DNA of 64,000 nucleotides, from positions 124,001-188,000 of the forward strand of contig NZ_SKFH01000001.1 of assembly GCF_004343705.1 (NCBI RefSeq). Reading direction: 5' to 3'. Positions 1 to 9,958 of the stretch are shown piece by piece. The position numbers and the translations under genes were made by a program. Numbering within the stretch: the stretch's first letter is position 1; each line of letters opens with the position of its first letter. Under the pieces are notes generated by a model. It saw nothing but the letters and a program-made list of their open reading frames with translations, was not told where the DNA came from and did not search any database. This DNA is from Flaviaesturariibacter aridisoli. GTDB taxonomy: Bacteria > Bacteroidota > Bacteroidia > Chitinophagales > Chitinophagaceae.

Positions 1-672
1 GGGCTCGCCGATATGGTGCAGCAACACGTCGCGGGCCTTCAGGATTTTTTCGCGGTCGTCGGCGTTGGCCAGGAAGCGGCACTCGAACACCTCGGGTTCC
101 TTTTCGCCCAGCAGGCAGCTGAGGCTTTGCAGCAGCAGGAGCTGCACCTGGGCGTTTACGAAGATATTGGCCAGGCTGTCGGCGTAATTGTGGTTGAGCA
201 GGGCTTCCAGCAGGGTGCGGGTCTTGTTGCACAGGGGCACCGTTTTGCTGAAGGTACTTGTGTGGCGGAAGCTGAGCACCGACTCGGTTATATGCCGGTT
301 CTCGTTGAGGCCACGGGCAAATTGCCCGAGGAAAGCGGGGGTAAAGCTGAACTGCAGCAGGTCGAGGCTCTCGGTGCGGTCGGGGCAGGGGCCTTCTTTG
401 TGGATCGTGCAGTCGTCGCAATCCTTGCCCTTGCGGGCGCAATAGGTGTTGCCCGTCAGGCAGAAATAGAGTTGCAGCGAGCCCCCGTTGTCGGAAGCGG
501 GTGCGTAGTGGAGCATGCCGACGTCCTCGCGTGCCCAGCCTTCGGGGCGCAGGTAGCGGCGGATGCTGTAATGCACCGATCCCGGCACCTGCTGCTCGGT
601 CTCCTGGATCAGGTTACCGGCATCGGTGGCGAGCGCAAGACCCGGGAGGCTTATGGACGTCTGGAATGGCAT
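1..672 (-). CDS. AraC-family transcriptional regulator, N-terminal part (runs off window edge)
   Basis: 224 codons are visible, starting at the ATG at 672 (MPFQTSISLPG); the rest, including nearly all of the helix-turn-helix domain, lies beyond base 1. The last visible residues (KILKARDVLLHHIGEP) resemble the linker helix that precedes the AraC DNA-binding domain in a Bacteroidota subgroup; this is pattern recall, not a search. The sensor part has five Cys at about residues 71, 78, 85, 88 and 96, four of them in a compact cluster that could bind metal or sense redox state. It is divergent from lpxC with an 89-nt gap. A -7 box lies just upstream. The regulatory target is unknown. Confidence 0.65.
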   Translation of the reverse strand, partial: MPFQTSISLPGLALATDAGNLIQETEQQVPGSVHYSIRRYLRPEGWAREDVGMLHYAPASDNGGSLQLYFCLTGNTYCARKGKDCDDCTIHKEGPCPDRTESLDLLQFSFTPAFLGQFARGLNENRHITESVLSFRHTSTFSKTVPLCNKTRTLLEALLNHNYADSLANIFVNAQVQLLLLQSLSCLLGEKEPEVFECRFLANADDREKILKARDVLLHHIGEP

Positions 673-679
673 GGCCCCG

Positions 680-687
680 CAAAGGTA
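680..687 (-). promoter_or_regulatory. -7 box TACCTTTG for the AraC-type gene
   Basis: Exact match to the Bacteroidota -7 consensus TAnnTTTG, 7 nt upstream of the ATG at 672, implying a very short leader. A TTG lies about 24 nt further upstream, slightly beyond the usual spacing. Confidence 0.55.
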
Positions 688-749
688 CGGGGGGCGGGCG
701 GGCGCGGCTGTCAACGAACTGTAAAGTATTCGGGTTACCGCCTTTTTCC

Positions 750-757
750 TACTTTCG
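750..757 (+). promoter_or_regulatory. -7 box TACTTTCG for lpxC/fabZ
   Basis: Seven of eight positions fit TAnnTTTG; the box ends 4 nt before the ATG at 762, so the transcript would be leaderless or nearly so. Confidence 0.5.
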
Positions 758-761
758 CGGC

Positions 762-2180
762 ATGCTTTCCGAGAATAAAGCTCCTGAATATCAACATACA
801 TTGGCCAAGGAAGTGACGGTCAGCGGGGTGGGGATCCACTCCGGCGAGACCGTAACGATGCGCCTGAAGCCGGCCGAAGCACATTCGGGCGTCGTGTTTC
901 AGCGTGTAGACCTTCCCGGCAAGCCTTCCGTTAAGGCCGACGTGGACAACGTGGTGGAAACCACCCGCAGCACCACCATCGGCAACGGCGAGGCCCGCGT
1001 GAGCACCATCGAGCACCTGATGGCGGCGCTCTACGCCAACGGCATCGACAACGTGTGCATCGAGATCGACGGCGCCGAAGTGCCCATCCTCGACGGCTCC
1101 TCCGGCCCCTTTGTAAAGGCCATCCTCGAAGCCGGCCGCCAGCAGCAGGGCGCCCAGAAAACCTGGTACACCCTGCAGCACAACATCGTGCTGGTAGACG
1201 ACGACAAGAAAGTAGAGATGGTGGCCATGCCTTACAACGGCTACCGCATCAATACCCTCATCGACTTCAATTCGGCCGTTCTGGGCACGCAACACGCGTC
1301 GCTCAAAGACATCGCCGACTTCAACGGGCAGATCGCCGACTGCCGCACCTTCTGCTTTTTCCACGAGCTGGAATACCTCTTTGAGCACAACCTGATCAAG
1401 GGCGGCTCCAAAGACAACGCCATCGTGGTAGTCGACAAGCCGATCACCGAGGCGCAGGTAGCCAAGCTGGGCCAGCATTTCGACGGCATCGCCATCCCCG
1501 AGGGCCGCGGTTACCTCAACAACGAGGAGCTGCGCTTCGACAACGAGCCGGCGCGGCACAAGCTGCTCGACGTGGTGGGCGACCTGGCGCTGGTGGGCAT
1601 GCCCTTCCGCGCCCACGTCATCGCCAACAAGCCCGGGCACGCCACCAACGTGGCCTTTGCCAAGAAGATCAAGGAGCACCTCAAAAAGAACCGCGTCAAG
1701 GCCGAAGTGCCCGTGTACGATATCGAGCAGCCGCCGCTTTTCGACGTGGTGGCCATCGAAAAGATCCTGCCCCACCGCTTCCCGATGCTGATGGTGGACA
1801 AGATCATCGAGCTCACCGACACCCGCGTGGTGGGCATCAAGAACGTTACTTACAACGAGCCCTTTTTCCAGGGGCACTTCCCCGGCAACTACGTCATGCC
1901 GGGCGTACTGATGGTGGAAGCCCTCGCCCAGTGCGGCGGCATCCTGGCCATTCCGAAAGACACCGACGACAAGTACGATACCTATTTCATCAAGATCGAC
2001 AACTGCAAGTTCAAGCAGAAAGTGGTCCCCGGCGATACCCTCATCCTCCGGATGGAGTTGTCGGCGCCGATCCGCCGTGGCCTTTGTGAAATGAAAGGAA
2101 CTATTTTTGTCAACAACAAGATCGCCGTGGAAGCCGACCTCGTGGCGCAAATCGTAAAAAGACCGAAGACCAATGATTAG
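762..2180 (+). CDS. lpxC/fabZ: bifunctional UDP-3-O-acyl-GlcNAc deacetylase / 3-hydroxyacyl-ACP dehydratase
   Basis: 472 aa, cytoplasmic. The N-terminal two thirds is LpxC, the committed zinc-dependent deacetylase of lipid A synthesis: the IEHLMAAL His (near residue 84) and the HKLLDVVGD motif (near 266) are the metal ligands. The C-terminal 140 residues are FabZ, with LPHRFPMLM (near 336) and the catalytic HFPGNYVMPGVLMVE stretch (near 372). This fusion is characteristic of Bacteroidota. The ATG at 762 was chosen because LpxC homology begins there and a -7 box lies directly before it; the longer in-frame extension upstream has no family similarity. The stop overlaps lpxA by 8 nt, so the two are translationally coupled. 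Confidence 0.97.
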   Translation: MLSENKAPEYQHTLAKEVTVSGVGIHSGETVTMRLKPAEAHSGVVFQRVDLPGKPSVKADVDNVVETTRSTTIGNGEARVSTIEHLMAALYANGIDNVCIEIDGAEVPILDGSSGPFVKAILEAGRQQQGAQKTWYTLQHNIVLVDDDKKVEMVAMPYNGYRINTLIDFNSAVLGTQHASLKDIADFNGQIADCRTFCFFHELEYLFEHNLIKGGSKDNAIVVVDKPITEAQVAKLGQHFDGIAIPEGRGYLNNEELRFDNEPARHKLLDVVGDLALVGMPFRAHVIANKPGHATNVAFAKKIKEHLKKNRVKAEVPVYDIEQPPLFDVVAIEKILPHRFPMLMVDKIIELTDTRVVGIKNVTYNEPFFQGHFPGNYVMPGVLMVEALAQCGGILAIPKDTDDKYDTYFIKIDNCKFKQKVVPGDTLILRMELSAPIRRGLCEMKGTIFVNNKIAVEADLVAQIVKRPKTND

Positions 2181-2967
2181 TCCTTTAGCGCACGTACATC
2201 CGAATGCGAAGATCGGCAACAACGTTACGATCGAGGCCTTCTCGGTCGTCTACGAAGACGTGGAGATCGGCGACGGCACCCACATCATGCCCCACGTCAC
2301 GGTCTTCGATGGCGCGCGCATCGGTAAGGACTGTGTGATCTTCCCCGGCGCCGTCATCAGCGCCATCCCGCAGGACCTGAAGTTCGTCGGTGAAAAAACG
2401 ACGGCCGAGATCGGCGACCGCACGACCATCCGTGAGTGCGTCACCATCCACCGCGGCACCAAAGACAAGTGGACCACCAAGGTGGGTTCCGACTGCCTGC
2501 TGATGGCCTACGTGCACGTCGCCCACGATTGCCTCGTAGGCAACCACGTGATCCTCGCCAACGCCGTGCAGCTTGCCGGCCACGTGCAGGTTGACGAATA
2601 CGCCCGCATCGGCGGCCACTGCGGCGTGCACCAGTTCATTCACATCGGCGCCCACACCTATGTAGGTGCGCAGCTGCTGATCCGCAAAGACATTCCCCCC
2701 TACGTCAAGGCGGCCCGCGACCCGCTGTCGTTTGTGGGCGTGAACTCGGTGGGGCTTACCCGTGCCGGCTACACCAAGGAGTCCATCGACGAGATCTCCT
2801 CGATCTACCATGTGCTGTTCGTGGAGAAGCATCCTGTAAGCCGCTCTATTGAGCTGATCAGGACCAACTTCCCCGACACCGCGATCCGCAGCGGCATCCT
2901 CTCATTCATTGAAGGCTCGCAGGCCGGTATCATCAAGCGCTATGCAAAGGGCGGCGACGAGGATTGA
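2173..2967 (+). CDS. lpxA: acyl-ACP--UDP-N-acetylglucosamine O-acyltransferase
   Basis: 264 aa, normal length. It catalyses the first step of lipid A synthesis, transfer of a 3-hydroxyacyl chain from ACP to UDP-GlcNAc. The N-terminal two thirds is a left-handed beta-helix of hexapeptide repeats (IGNNVT, IEAFSV, IGDGTH and so on). The catalytic His is in VHVAHDCLVGN (near residue 118); HCGVHQFIHIGAHTYVG follows. The C-terminal helical domain is present. The start overlaps the lpxC/fabZ stop by 8 nt, and the 3' end overlaps the following ABC gene by 26 nt, giving a compact three-gene operon. Confidence 0.96.
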   Translation: MISPLAHVHPNAKIGNNVTIEAFSVVYEDVEIGDGTHIMPHVTVFDGARIGKDCVIFPGAVISAIPQDLKFVGEKTTAEIGDRTTIRECVTIHRGTKDKWTTKVGSDCLLMAYVHVAHDCLVGNHVILANAVQLAGHVQVDEYARIGGHCGVHQFIHIGAHTYVGAQLLIRKDIPPYVKAARDPLSFVGVNSVGLTRAGYTKESIDEISSIYHVLFVEKHPVSRSIELIRTNFPDTAIRSGILSFIEGSQAGIIKRYAKGGDED

Positions 2968-3589
2968 GCTCGCAGGCGCCGGGCGGCGCTTTAACCACGA
3001 CTGGATCTTCCGTAAGGCCGACCTGCACTTCCACGCGGGCCATGCCTACGCGCTCACCGGCCCCAACGGATCGGGGAAATCGACCTTATTACAACTGATC
3101 GGGGGACTTCTTCAGCCCAGTGAGGGCAAGGTGCACTATTACGAGAGCGATCGCCTCCTGGCTCCCGAAAATATCTTCCGCTCCCTTTCGCTGGCCGCAC
3201 CCTACCTCGACGTCATCGAGGAGATGACGGCCCTTGAGTTCCTCCGCTTTCATGCCCGCTTCAAGCCCTTTCGGTCCGGTCAAACGCCCGAAAGCATCCT
3301 GGAGCGCGTGGGCCTCGCAGCCGCCGCGCACAAGCAGGTCCGTTACTATTCCTCCGGTATGAAACAGCGTGTGAAGCTCGCGCAGGCCTTCTTTTCGGAT
3401 ACCTCCGTATTACTGCTGGACGAGCCCACGTCCAACCTCGATATCGTCGGCGTGCAGCTGTACCTCGACCTGATCAATGAAGAAACAAAAGGCCGCCTGG
3501 TGATCGTTTGCTCGAACGACCCGGTGGAGTATGCCTTCTGCGGCAAGGTGCTGTCGGTGCTGGATTACAAGCCCGCCCCGCGGAAGTAG
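2942..3589 (+). CDS. ABC transporter ATP-binding protein
   Basis: 215 aa, a single nucleotide-binding domain. Walker A is GPNGSGKST, the signature is YSSGMKQRVKLA and Walker B is VLLLDEPTSNLD; all are intact. The short, CcmA/YadG-like architecture lacks an extra C-terminal domain. The ATG at 2942 gives the natural N-terminus (MQRAATRIEL); an in-frame ATG at 2909 would lengthen the overlap with lpxA. No permease gene is adjacent, so the substrate cannot be told. Co-transcription with lpxA suggests, but does not show, an envelope role. Confidence 0.85.
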   Translation: MQRAATRIELAGAGRRFNHDWIFRKADLHFHAGHAYALTGPNGSGKSTLLQLIGGLLQPSEGKVHYYESDRLLAPENIFRSLSLAAPYLDVIEEMTALEFLRFHARFKPFRSGQTPESILERVGLAAAAHKQVRYYSSGMKQRVKLAQAFFSDTSVLLLDEPTSNLDIVGVQLYLDLINEETKGRLVIVCSNDPVEYAFCGKVLSVLDYKPAPRK

Positions 3590-3718
3590 AAAAAGAACGC
3601 TGATTCCGCAAGCGGGATACGCAGATGTTTATGATCGGTTATGATTTTTTTCGCGAAAATGAAAATCCGCGCTCATCATAAGAATCATAAAAATCTGCGT
3701 TCCTTCTCTTCCCGGGGT
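3588..3718. repeat. dispersed 125-bp imperfect palindrome, copy 1
   Basis: Begins at the stop codon of the ABC gene and ends before the hemL 3' end. Both ends are near-inverted (AAGAACGCTGATT at the left, ATCTGCGTTCCTTCT at the right), with GTTATGATT and ATCATAA motifs inside. A second copy with most positions shared lies at 27636-27762, also directly after a stop codon. It may act as a terminator-like hairpin between the convergent genes. Confidence 0.8.
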
Positions 3719-3719
3719 G

Positions 3720-5009
3720 CTATACAATTTCCTTCAAACTCTCTTCGGCTGCGTTGATCGTCGCATCCAGGTCCTCTTGCGTCAGTGCGTGGCTCAGGAA
3801 CCAGCTTTCATAGGCCGATGGCGGCAGGTACACACCGCGATCGAGCATCGCGTGGAAGAATTTGTTGAACAGGGCGTTGTTGGCCGATGCGGCCGTGGCG
3901 AAGTCGGTTACGGGATGGTCGCTGAAGTGAACGGAGATCATCGAGCCCATGTGGTTGATGACGAAGGGCGTTCCGGAAGCTTCCAGCACCCGCTGCAGAC
4001 CGGCTTTGAGGTAGTTGCCTTTTTCTTCGAGCTCCGTATAAATACGGGGATTGGCCTTCAGGTGCTGCAATAGCGTGTAGCCGGCGACCATAGCCAGCGG
4101 GTTGCCGCTGAGCGTGCCGGCCTGGTATACGGCGCCGAGCGGAGCGATCTTTTCCATGATCTCCCGGCGGCCGCCGAAGGCGCCCACAGGCATACCGGCA
4201 CCGATCACTTTACCATAGGTCACCAGGTCGGCATCGACCTTCAGGCGTTCCTGTGCACCACCGGGGGCGAGGCGGAAGCCCGTCATCACCTCGTCGAAGA
4301 TGAGCAGGGCGCCTTCTTCCGTACAAATACGGCGCAGGCCTTCCACGAAACCTTCCTGCGGCAGGATGCAACCCATGTTGCCTGCCACCGGCTCGATGAT
4401 GATCGCAGCGATCTCGCCTTTGTTTTCCGCAAAGAGCTGACGCACGGCATCCTGGTCGTTGTAGGCGCAGGTGAGCGTGTCGTTCGACACACCGCCCGTG
4501 ACACCAGGAACGGTTTGAATATTAAACGTCGCCACTCCCGAGCCGGCCTTCACCAGGAAGGAGTCGGCGTGCCCGTGGTAGCAGCCTTCGAACTTGATGA
4601 ACTTGTTGCGGCCCGTGAAGCCGCGCGCAAGACGCAGGGCACTCATGCAGGCTTCGGTGCCCGAGCTCACCATGCGGATCAGGTCCACGTTGGGCGCCAT
4701 GCTTTTCACCAGCTCCGCCATCTCTACTTCGAGCTCCGTCGGGGCGCCGAACGAAGTGGAGTCGAGAGCTTTCTGTTGGATGGCCGCCACTACGGGTGCA
4801 AAGGCATGCCCAAGAATCATCGGTCCCCAGGAGTTGATGTAGTCGATATAGCGGTTGCCGTCCACATCATAGAGGTAAGCGCCCTTGGCGCTTTTCAAAA
4901 AGATGGGATTGCCGCCGACGCTTTTGAAAGCACGCACGGGCGAGTTGACGCCGCCGGGAATGGAGGATTGGGCTCTTTGAAAAAGTTGTTCGCTTTTGGA
5001 GATATTCAT
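3720..5009 (-). CDS. hemL: glutamate-1-semialdehyde 2,1-aminomutase
   Basis: 429 aa, PLP-dependent, cytoplasmic. It converts glutamate-1-semialdehyde to 5-aminolevulinate. The class III aminotransferase fold is clear: [50 protein letters not shown], the cofactor Asp in [10 protein letters not shown] and the Schiff-base Lys in [18 protein letters not shown]. It is the last gene of the minus-strand haem cluster, 105 nt after hemB. The gap carries octamer arrays and a possible -7 box (TACATTAG at 5038-5045), so it may have its own promoter. Confidence 0.97.
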   Translation of the reverse strand: MNISKSEQLFQRAQSSIPGGVNSPVRAFKSVGGNPIFLKSAKGAYLYDVDGNRYIDYINSWGPMILGHAFAPVVAAIQQKALDSTSFGAPTELEVEMAELVKSMAPNVDLIRMVSSGTEACMSALRLARGFTGRNKFIKFEGCYHGHADSFLVKAGSGVATFNIQTVPGVTGGVSNDTLTCAYNDQDAVRQLFAENKGEIAAIIIEPVAGNMGCILPQEGFVEGLRRICTEEGALLIFDEVMTGFRLAPGGAQERLKVDADLVTYGKVIGAGMPVGAFGGRREIMEKIAPLGAVYQAGTLSGNPLAMVAGYTLLQHLKANPRIYTELEEKGNYLKAGLQRVLEASGTPFVINHMGSMISVHFSDHPVTDFATAASANNALFNKFFHAMLDRGVYLPPSAYESWFLSHALTQEDLDATINAAEESLKEIV

Positions 5010-5017
5010 GGCAGAAA

Positions 5018-5114
5018 TGTGCTGTGGTGCTGATTTGCTAATGTAGTCTGCAAATGTGTTTAAACTGCTGGTCGGCTAATGTCGAACGAGAATTAGTATC
5101 AGCAGACCAGCAGA

Positions 5115-5125
<11 letters not shown>
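5018..5125. repeat. octamer arrays in hemB-hemL gap
   Basis: Degenerate 8-nt units: GTGCTGTG, GTGCTGAT, TTGCTAAT at the left and, in opposite sense, CAGCAGAC, CAGCAGAC, TAACTAAT at the right. The two blocks can pair with each other. Confidence 0.6.
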
Positions 5126-6089
<964 letters not shown>

Positions 6090-6095
6090 ATGTGT

Positions 6096-6215
6096 GATGT
6101 CTGATTTCTGAAGTCTGATTCGAATGGCAAAATTACCCTGGGCCCGGTACGGATGGAAAGCAAATGGGGTTTGTCTGCTGTTAAAATACATCAGACATCC
6201 GACATCCTACATCAG
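6096..6215. repeat. inverted heptamer arrays in hemF-hemB gap
   Basis: Period-7 units GTCTGAT, TTCTGAA, GTCTGAT at 6096-6121 and the inverse CATCAGA, CATCCGA, CATCCTA, CATCAGC at 6188-6215, separated by 67 nt that contain the hemB -7 box. The left block falls in the hemB 5' leader. Confidence 0.75.
6128..6135 (-). promoter_or_regulatory. -7 box TAATTTTG for hemB
   Basis: Exact TAnnTTTG on the minus strand, giving a leader of roughly 32 nt that is mostly heptamer array. It suggests a second promoter inside the haem cluster for hemB-hemL. Confidence 0.5.
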
Positions 6216-7142
6216 CCATTCTTTGGGGTGCAGGCAAGCCTGCAGCAGTTCGTCTTCGGGGCTGCCCGGTGCGGGCTGGTAGTCGTATTCAAAACGCACG
6301 GTGGGCGGCAGGCTCATCAGGATGCTTTCGGTGCGGCCGTTGGTCTTCAACCCGAAGATGGTACCGCGGTCGTGCACCAGGTTGAACTCGGTATAGCGCC
6401 CACGCCGGATCTCCTGCCAGTGTTTTTGTTCGGCTGTAAAAGGGTCGTTCTTGTGGGCGGCCACGATCGGAACATACGCGGGCAGAAAGGCGTCGCCGCA
6501 GGCCTGCCCGAAGCGCACCCAGAAGTCGAGATCGTGCTGCGCATCCGGCCGCTGGTGATCGTAAAAGATGCCACCGATGCCGCGGCGCTCGCCGTTGCGG
6601 TGGCTGTTGACGAAATAGTCGTCGCACACCTTTTTGAAGCGGGGATAAAACAATGGGTCGAAGCGGTCGCACACCTCTTTGTAGGTGCCATGAAAATGAC
6701 GCGCGTCTTCTTCAAACAGGTAAAAGGGCGTCAGGTCGGTGCCGCCGCCGAACCAGCGGTCGCTCACGGCTCCTTCGCGGTACAGCTCGAACATGCGATA
6801 GTTGCAATGCACTGTCGGAACCATCGGGTTGAAGGGATGCAGCACGAGGCTGAGGCCGCAGGCAAACCAGCGGTCGCCGTCGATCTTGAGGGCATTGCGC
6901 ATCGTATCGGTCACCTCGCCAAAGACCACCGAGGTGTTGACCCCGCCCTTTTCGAATACGCCGCCGTTGGCGATGACGCGCGTTTTACCGCCGCCGCCCT
7001 CGGGCCGCTCCCAGCGGTCTTCGCGGAAACGCTCTTTCCCGTCCTCCGCTTCCAGTCCCGTACAAATACGGTCCTGCAGGTCGTGGATGTAAGCGATCCA
7101 GCGGTCACGGATGTCGGAGGGAGGGAGTTGATTGATGTTCAT
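6207..7142 (-). CDS. hemF: oxygen-dependent coproporphyrinogen III oxidase
   Basis: 311 aa. It oxidatively decarboxylates coproporphyrinogen III to protoporphyrinogen IX using O2. Family blocks are clear: GGGGKTRVIANGGVFEKGGV near residue 50, MVPTVHCNYRMFE, FGGGTDLTPFY, CDDYFVNSHRNGERRGIGGI and EFNLVHDRGTIFGL. Only the aerobic enzyme is present, with no hemN in the window. Unusually for this segment the gene has a clear Shine-Dalgarno (AAGAAGGA at 7147-7154). It is separated from hemE by 119 nt with a heptamer array. Confidence 0.97.
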   Translation of the reverse strand: MNINQLPPSDIRDRWIAYIHDLQDRICTGLEAEDGKERFREDRWERPEGGGGKTRVIANGGVFEKGGVNTSVVFGEVTDTMRNALKIDGDRWFACGLSLVLHPFNPMVPTVHCNYRMFELYREGAVSDRWFGGGTDLTPFYLFEEDARHFHGTYKEVCDRFDPLFYPRFKKVCDDYFVNSHRNGERRGIGGIFYDHQRPDAQHDLDFWVRFGQACGDAFLPAYVPIVAAHKNDPFTAEQKHWQEIRRGRYTEFNLVHDRGTIFGLKTNGRTESILMSLPPTVRFEYDYQPAPGSPEDELLQACLHPKEWLM

Positions 7143-7146
7143 GCTG

Positions 7147-7154
7147 TCCTTCTT
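7147..7154 (-). promoter_or_regulatory. Shine-Dalgarno AAGAAGGA of hemF
   Basis: Four nucleotides before the ATG at 7142. It fixes the hemF start; strong ribosome binding sites are rare among the genes here. Confidence 0.6.
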
Positions 7155-7190
7155 TATTGATCTTCACCAGAGCACGGTAGTTTGCTTCGC

Positions 7191-7214
7191 TACGCTCGCA
7201 ATGACTCGCCCCAG
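7191..7214. repeat. dispersed palindromic motif of the ATTGCGAGCGTAGCGAAGCAA type
   Basis: On the minus strand the hemE-hemF gap contains GTCATTGCGAG CGTAGCGAAG CAA, an element I know as a common intergenic repeat in unrelated bacteria. Only one copy is in this window. Confidence 0.4.
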
Positions 7215-7230
7215 GCGAGGCGGCGCGAGC

Positions 7231-7266
7231 GGCTCACGCCTCACGCCTCACGCCTCACGCCTCACG
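7231..7266. repeat. heptamer array CTCACGC in hemE-hemF gap
   Basis: Five nearly perfect copies of a 7-nt unit end inside the final codons of hemE. Confidence 0.8.
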
Positions 7267-8293
7267 AACCGTATTCCTTCACCGCCTCTACAAACGCCTT
7301 CGCATGATCCACCGGTACGTTAGGGGTGATGCCGTGGCCCAGGTTGGCGATGTAGCGTTGCGTGCCGAAGCCGTCGATCATTTCTTTCACCCACTGCCTG
7401 ATCTGCGGGATCGGCGCCAGGAGCTTCGCGGGATCGAAGTTGCCCTGCAGGGTGATGCGGTTGCCGGTAAGCTCGCGGGCCTTTTGCGGCGACACGGTCC
7501 AGTCGATGCCGATGCCGGAGGCACCGCTCTTCGAAAGGTCTTCGAGCGCATACCAGGTGCCTTTGGGGAAGAGGATCACCGGGGCGTCGTCTTTTACGGC
7601 GTTGCTGATCTGCAAAAGGTACGGCTGGGCGAAGGTTTTGAAGTCTTCGGGGCTCAGCGAGCCGGCCCAGGAGTCGAACACCTGCACGGTGTCGGCGCCG
7701 GCCTTCACCTGTGCTTTCAGGTAGTCGATCGTGATGTCGGTGATCTTTTGCAGCAGGGCGTGCGCGAGCTTGGGCTGGGTATAGGCGAATTGCTTGGCCT
7801 TGTCCCAGGTTTTGGAGCCCTTGCCTTCCACCATGTAGCAGAGGATGGTCCAGGGGGCGCCGGCAAAGCCGATGAGCGGCGTGCGTCCGGCCAGTTCTTT
7901 TTTGGTGAGCGTCAGCGCATCCAGCACATATTTGAGGCTGTCTTCCGCGCCTTCGGTTACGAGGGCGTCGATGTCGGCCTGCGTGGCGATGGTCTTCGGC
8001 AGCGAGGGGCCTTTGCCTTCTTCCATCAGCACTTCAACCCCCATGGCCTGTGGGATAACGAGTATGTCCGAGAAGATGATGGCCGCGTCCACGCCCACCT
8101 GGTCGATGGGCTGCAGCGTGATCTCGGTGGCCAGCTCCGGCGTTTGTACGCGGGTAAAGAAATCGTATTTCGCTTTCAGCTTCAGGTAGTCGGGGAGGTA
8201 GCGGCCGGCCTGGCGCATCATCCATACGGGCGGGCGTTCTACGCTTTCACCGCGGAGGGCGCGCAACAGCAGGTCGTTCTTCAGTTCGCTCAT
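7262..8293 (-). CDS. hemE: uroporphyrinogen decarboxylase
   Basis: 343 aa. It removes four acetate carboxyls from uroporphyrinogen III to give coproporphyrinogen III, without a cofactor. The family opening [17 protein letters not shown] is near residue 20, the [14 protein letters not shown] block follows, and [14 protein letters not shown] is near the C-terminus. The ATG overlaps the hemD stop by 4 nt (ATGA), showing translational coupling in the hemA-C-D-E block. Confidence 0.97.
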   Translation of the reverse strand: MSELKNDLLLRALRGESVERPPVWMMRQAGRYLPDYLKLKAKYDFFTRVQTPELATEITLQPIDQVGVDAAIIFSDILVIPQAMGVEVLMEEGKGPSLPKTIATQADIDALVTEGAEDSLKYVLDALTLTKKELAGRTPLIGFAGAPWTILCYMVEGKGSKTWDKAKQFAYTQPKLAHALLQKITDITIDYLKAQVKAGADTVQVFDSWAGSLSPEDFKTFAQPYLLQISNAVKDDAPVILFPKGTWYALEDLSKSGASGIGIDWTVSPQKARELTGNRITLQGNFDPAKLLAPIPQIRQWVKEMIDGFGTQRYIANLGHGITPNVPVDHAKAFVEAVKEYGS

Positions 8294-9006
8294 GATTTAT
8301 CGGTGGTTGTAATGTTCTTTAAATAGTCCATTGCGCGGCGCAGCAAGGTCTCCTTGCCCGGGCCGTCGGCGCTGATTACCCGGTGAGCGCCGGCGCTGCG
8401 CAGGGCTTCAGCAGTGGTGCTGCCGATGGCAAAGTAAACGGTCGAAGGCGACCATTGGTTCACTGAGGCGAAACTTTGCACGGCGCTGGGGCTGAAAAAA
8501 AGCACCGCGTCGTAGGCGCTGCCGATTCGCTGGGGCGCGGCTTCGGTGCGGTATACGGTGATCTCCTCGAGGGCGATGCCGGAGTTCCGTAGTTTTACGG
8601 GAAGCGTGTCGCGGCGGATGTTGCCGCAAAAGAACAGCAGCTCCTGCTCGCCGGCGGCGATGATGCGGTCGGCGAGGGCGGCGGCGTCATCGGCAGTGGC
8701 GGCGGCCTTCAGGCCCAACTCGCTTTCCGCCAGCGCGCGCGTTGTGTTACCGATGCAATACAGCTTCCAGTGGGGCGTTTGCCGCACTTGTGCCGCCACC
8801 GCTTCCACGGCGTTCATGCTTGTAAATACCACGCTGTGCGGCTCGGTGGCGAGAAAGCGCAGGCGCTGTGTCAGCGCGGGGTCTTCGATTGCTTCGGTAT
8901 GTATAAAAGAAAGGCAGTTCACCACGAAGCCGCTGGCAGCGGCTTCCAGCAGCAGCGCCGCCGGCAGCGGGCGCGTGCTCAATATGGTCCGTTCAGCTTT
9001 TGGCAT
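8290..9006 (-). CDS. hemD: uroporphyrinogen-III synthase
   Basis: 238 aa. It closes and inverts ring D of hydroxymethylbilane to form uroporphyrinogen III. Sequence conservation in HemD is low; the call rests on the start ([10 protein letters not shown]), the segment [14 protein letters not shown], the segment [10 protein letters not shown], and above all on its position between hemC and hemE with overlaps of 14 nt and 4 nt. The length is typical for the family. Confidence 0.9.
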   Translation of the reverse strand: MPKAERTILSTRPLPAALLLEAAASGFVVNCLSFIHTEAIEDPALTQRLRFLATEPHSVVFTSMNAVEAVAAQVRQTPHWKLYCIGNTTRALAESELGLKAAATADDAAALADRIIAAGEQELLFFCGNIRRDTLPVKLRNSGIALEEITVYRTEAAPQRIGSAYDAVLFFSPSAVQSFASVNQWSPSTVYFAIGSTTAEALRSAGAHRVISADGPGKETLLRRAMDYLKNITTTDKS

Positions 9007-9958
9007 TCCGGATGGACTGTATGATTTTCTGAACGCGCTCGTCGCGAAGCAATTCGTTGCCTGCTTCCCAGCCGATCCCGTTGGATACGTTGATGTCTGC
9101 GGTCTTCCGTATTTCTACAAGCTCCGTTCCGTGGGGAGCGCAGATGTTTCCTTCGAAGTGTACCTGGGCAAACTCAATGCGTGCCAGTGCCGAAATAGGG
9201 GTGGAGCAGCCGCCCATAAGGGCCCGGAGGAAGTCGCGCTCAAGGCGTGCGCAGAGGGCTGTCTCCGGATGGTTCAAGGGGCGAACGAGCTCCCAGGCTT
9301 CCCGGTCTTCTTCGCGGCACACGATCATGATGGCGCCCTGCGCGGGTGCGGGCAGCATCCAGTCGAGGTTCACAGAGGTCTCGGGGCGCAGGTGGATCCG
9401 TTCCAAACCGGCCGCGGCGAAGATGGCGCCGGTCCAGTTGCTTTCCGAAAGTTTGCGCAGGCGGGTGTTGACGTTGCCGCGCAGGTTCTCCACTTCGGTA
9501 TTCGGGTAGCGGTGTTTCCACTGCGCGACGCGGCGGATGGACGACGTGCCGATGCGGAGGCGTGAGCCGTCCGCCGTGCGCGGATCGTTCCAGGTTCCGT
9601 TCGAGTAACCGAGCGATGCCAGGTCGGCTTCTGTCTTGTATACGAAAATGTCTTTGGTGGAAGCGCGCTCGAGCACGGCGTTCTCCACGATGCCCTGCGC
9701 CAGTTGCGTGGGCACGTCCTTCATGGAGTGTACGGCGATGTCGATGCGGCCGGAGAGCAGCGCGGCGTCGAGGCTGCGGGTGAACACACCCTGCACCCCG
9801 AGGGCGTACAGCGGAGTCACGGTATCGATATCGCCTTCGCTCTTGATATATACGAGCTCGGAGGCGATGCCTTTTTCTTTCAGGAGATCCTGGACAAGGG
9901 TAGCCTGCCAGACGGCAAGCTGGCTGTCGCGGGTGCCGATGCGGAGGGTACGGGCCAT
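8993..9958 (-). CDS. hemC: hydroxymethylbilane synthase (porphobilinogen deaminase)
   Basis: 321 aa. It polymerises four porphobilinogens. The start LRIGTRDSQLAVWQA is canonical; the DMKDVP-type segment appears as AVHSMKDVPTQL, the substrate loop as LRIGTSSIRRVAQ and NLRGNVNTRLRKL, and the dipyrromethane-cofactor Cys as LRALMGGCSTPIS (near residue 238). It overlaps the hemA stop by one base (TGATG) and hemD by 14 nt. Confidence 0.97.
   Translation of the reverse strand: MARTLRIGTRDSQLAVWQATLVQDLLKEKGIASELVYIKSEGDIDTVTPLYALGVQGVFTRSLDAALLSGRIDIAVHSMKDVPTQLAQGIVENAVLERASTKDIFVYKTEADLASLGYSNGTWNDPRTADGSRLRIGTSSIRRVAQWKHRYPNTEVENLRGNVNTRLRKLSESNWTGAIFAAAGLERIHLRPETSVNLDWMLPAPAQGAIMIVCREEDREAWELVRPLNHPETALCARLERDFLRALMGGCSTPISALARIEFAQVHFEGNICAPHGTELVEIRKTADINVSNGIGWEAGNELLRDERVQKIIQSIRNAKS

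Noticed and set aside
13-816. Long open frame on the plus strand at the left edge
   Set aside because: It is antisense to the AraC-type gene and runs through its promoter into lpxC; the minus-strand frame shows real protein features, the plus-strand one only His/Gln/Ala-rich shadow sequence.
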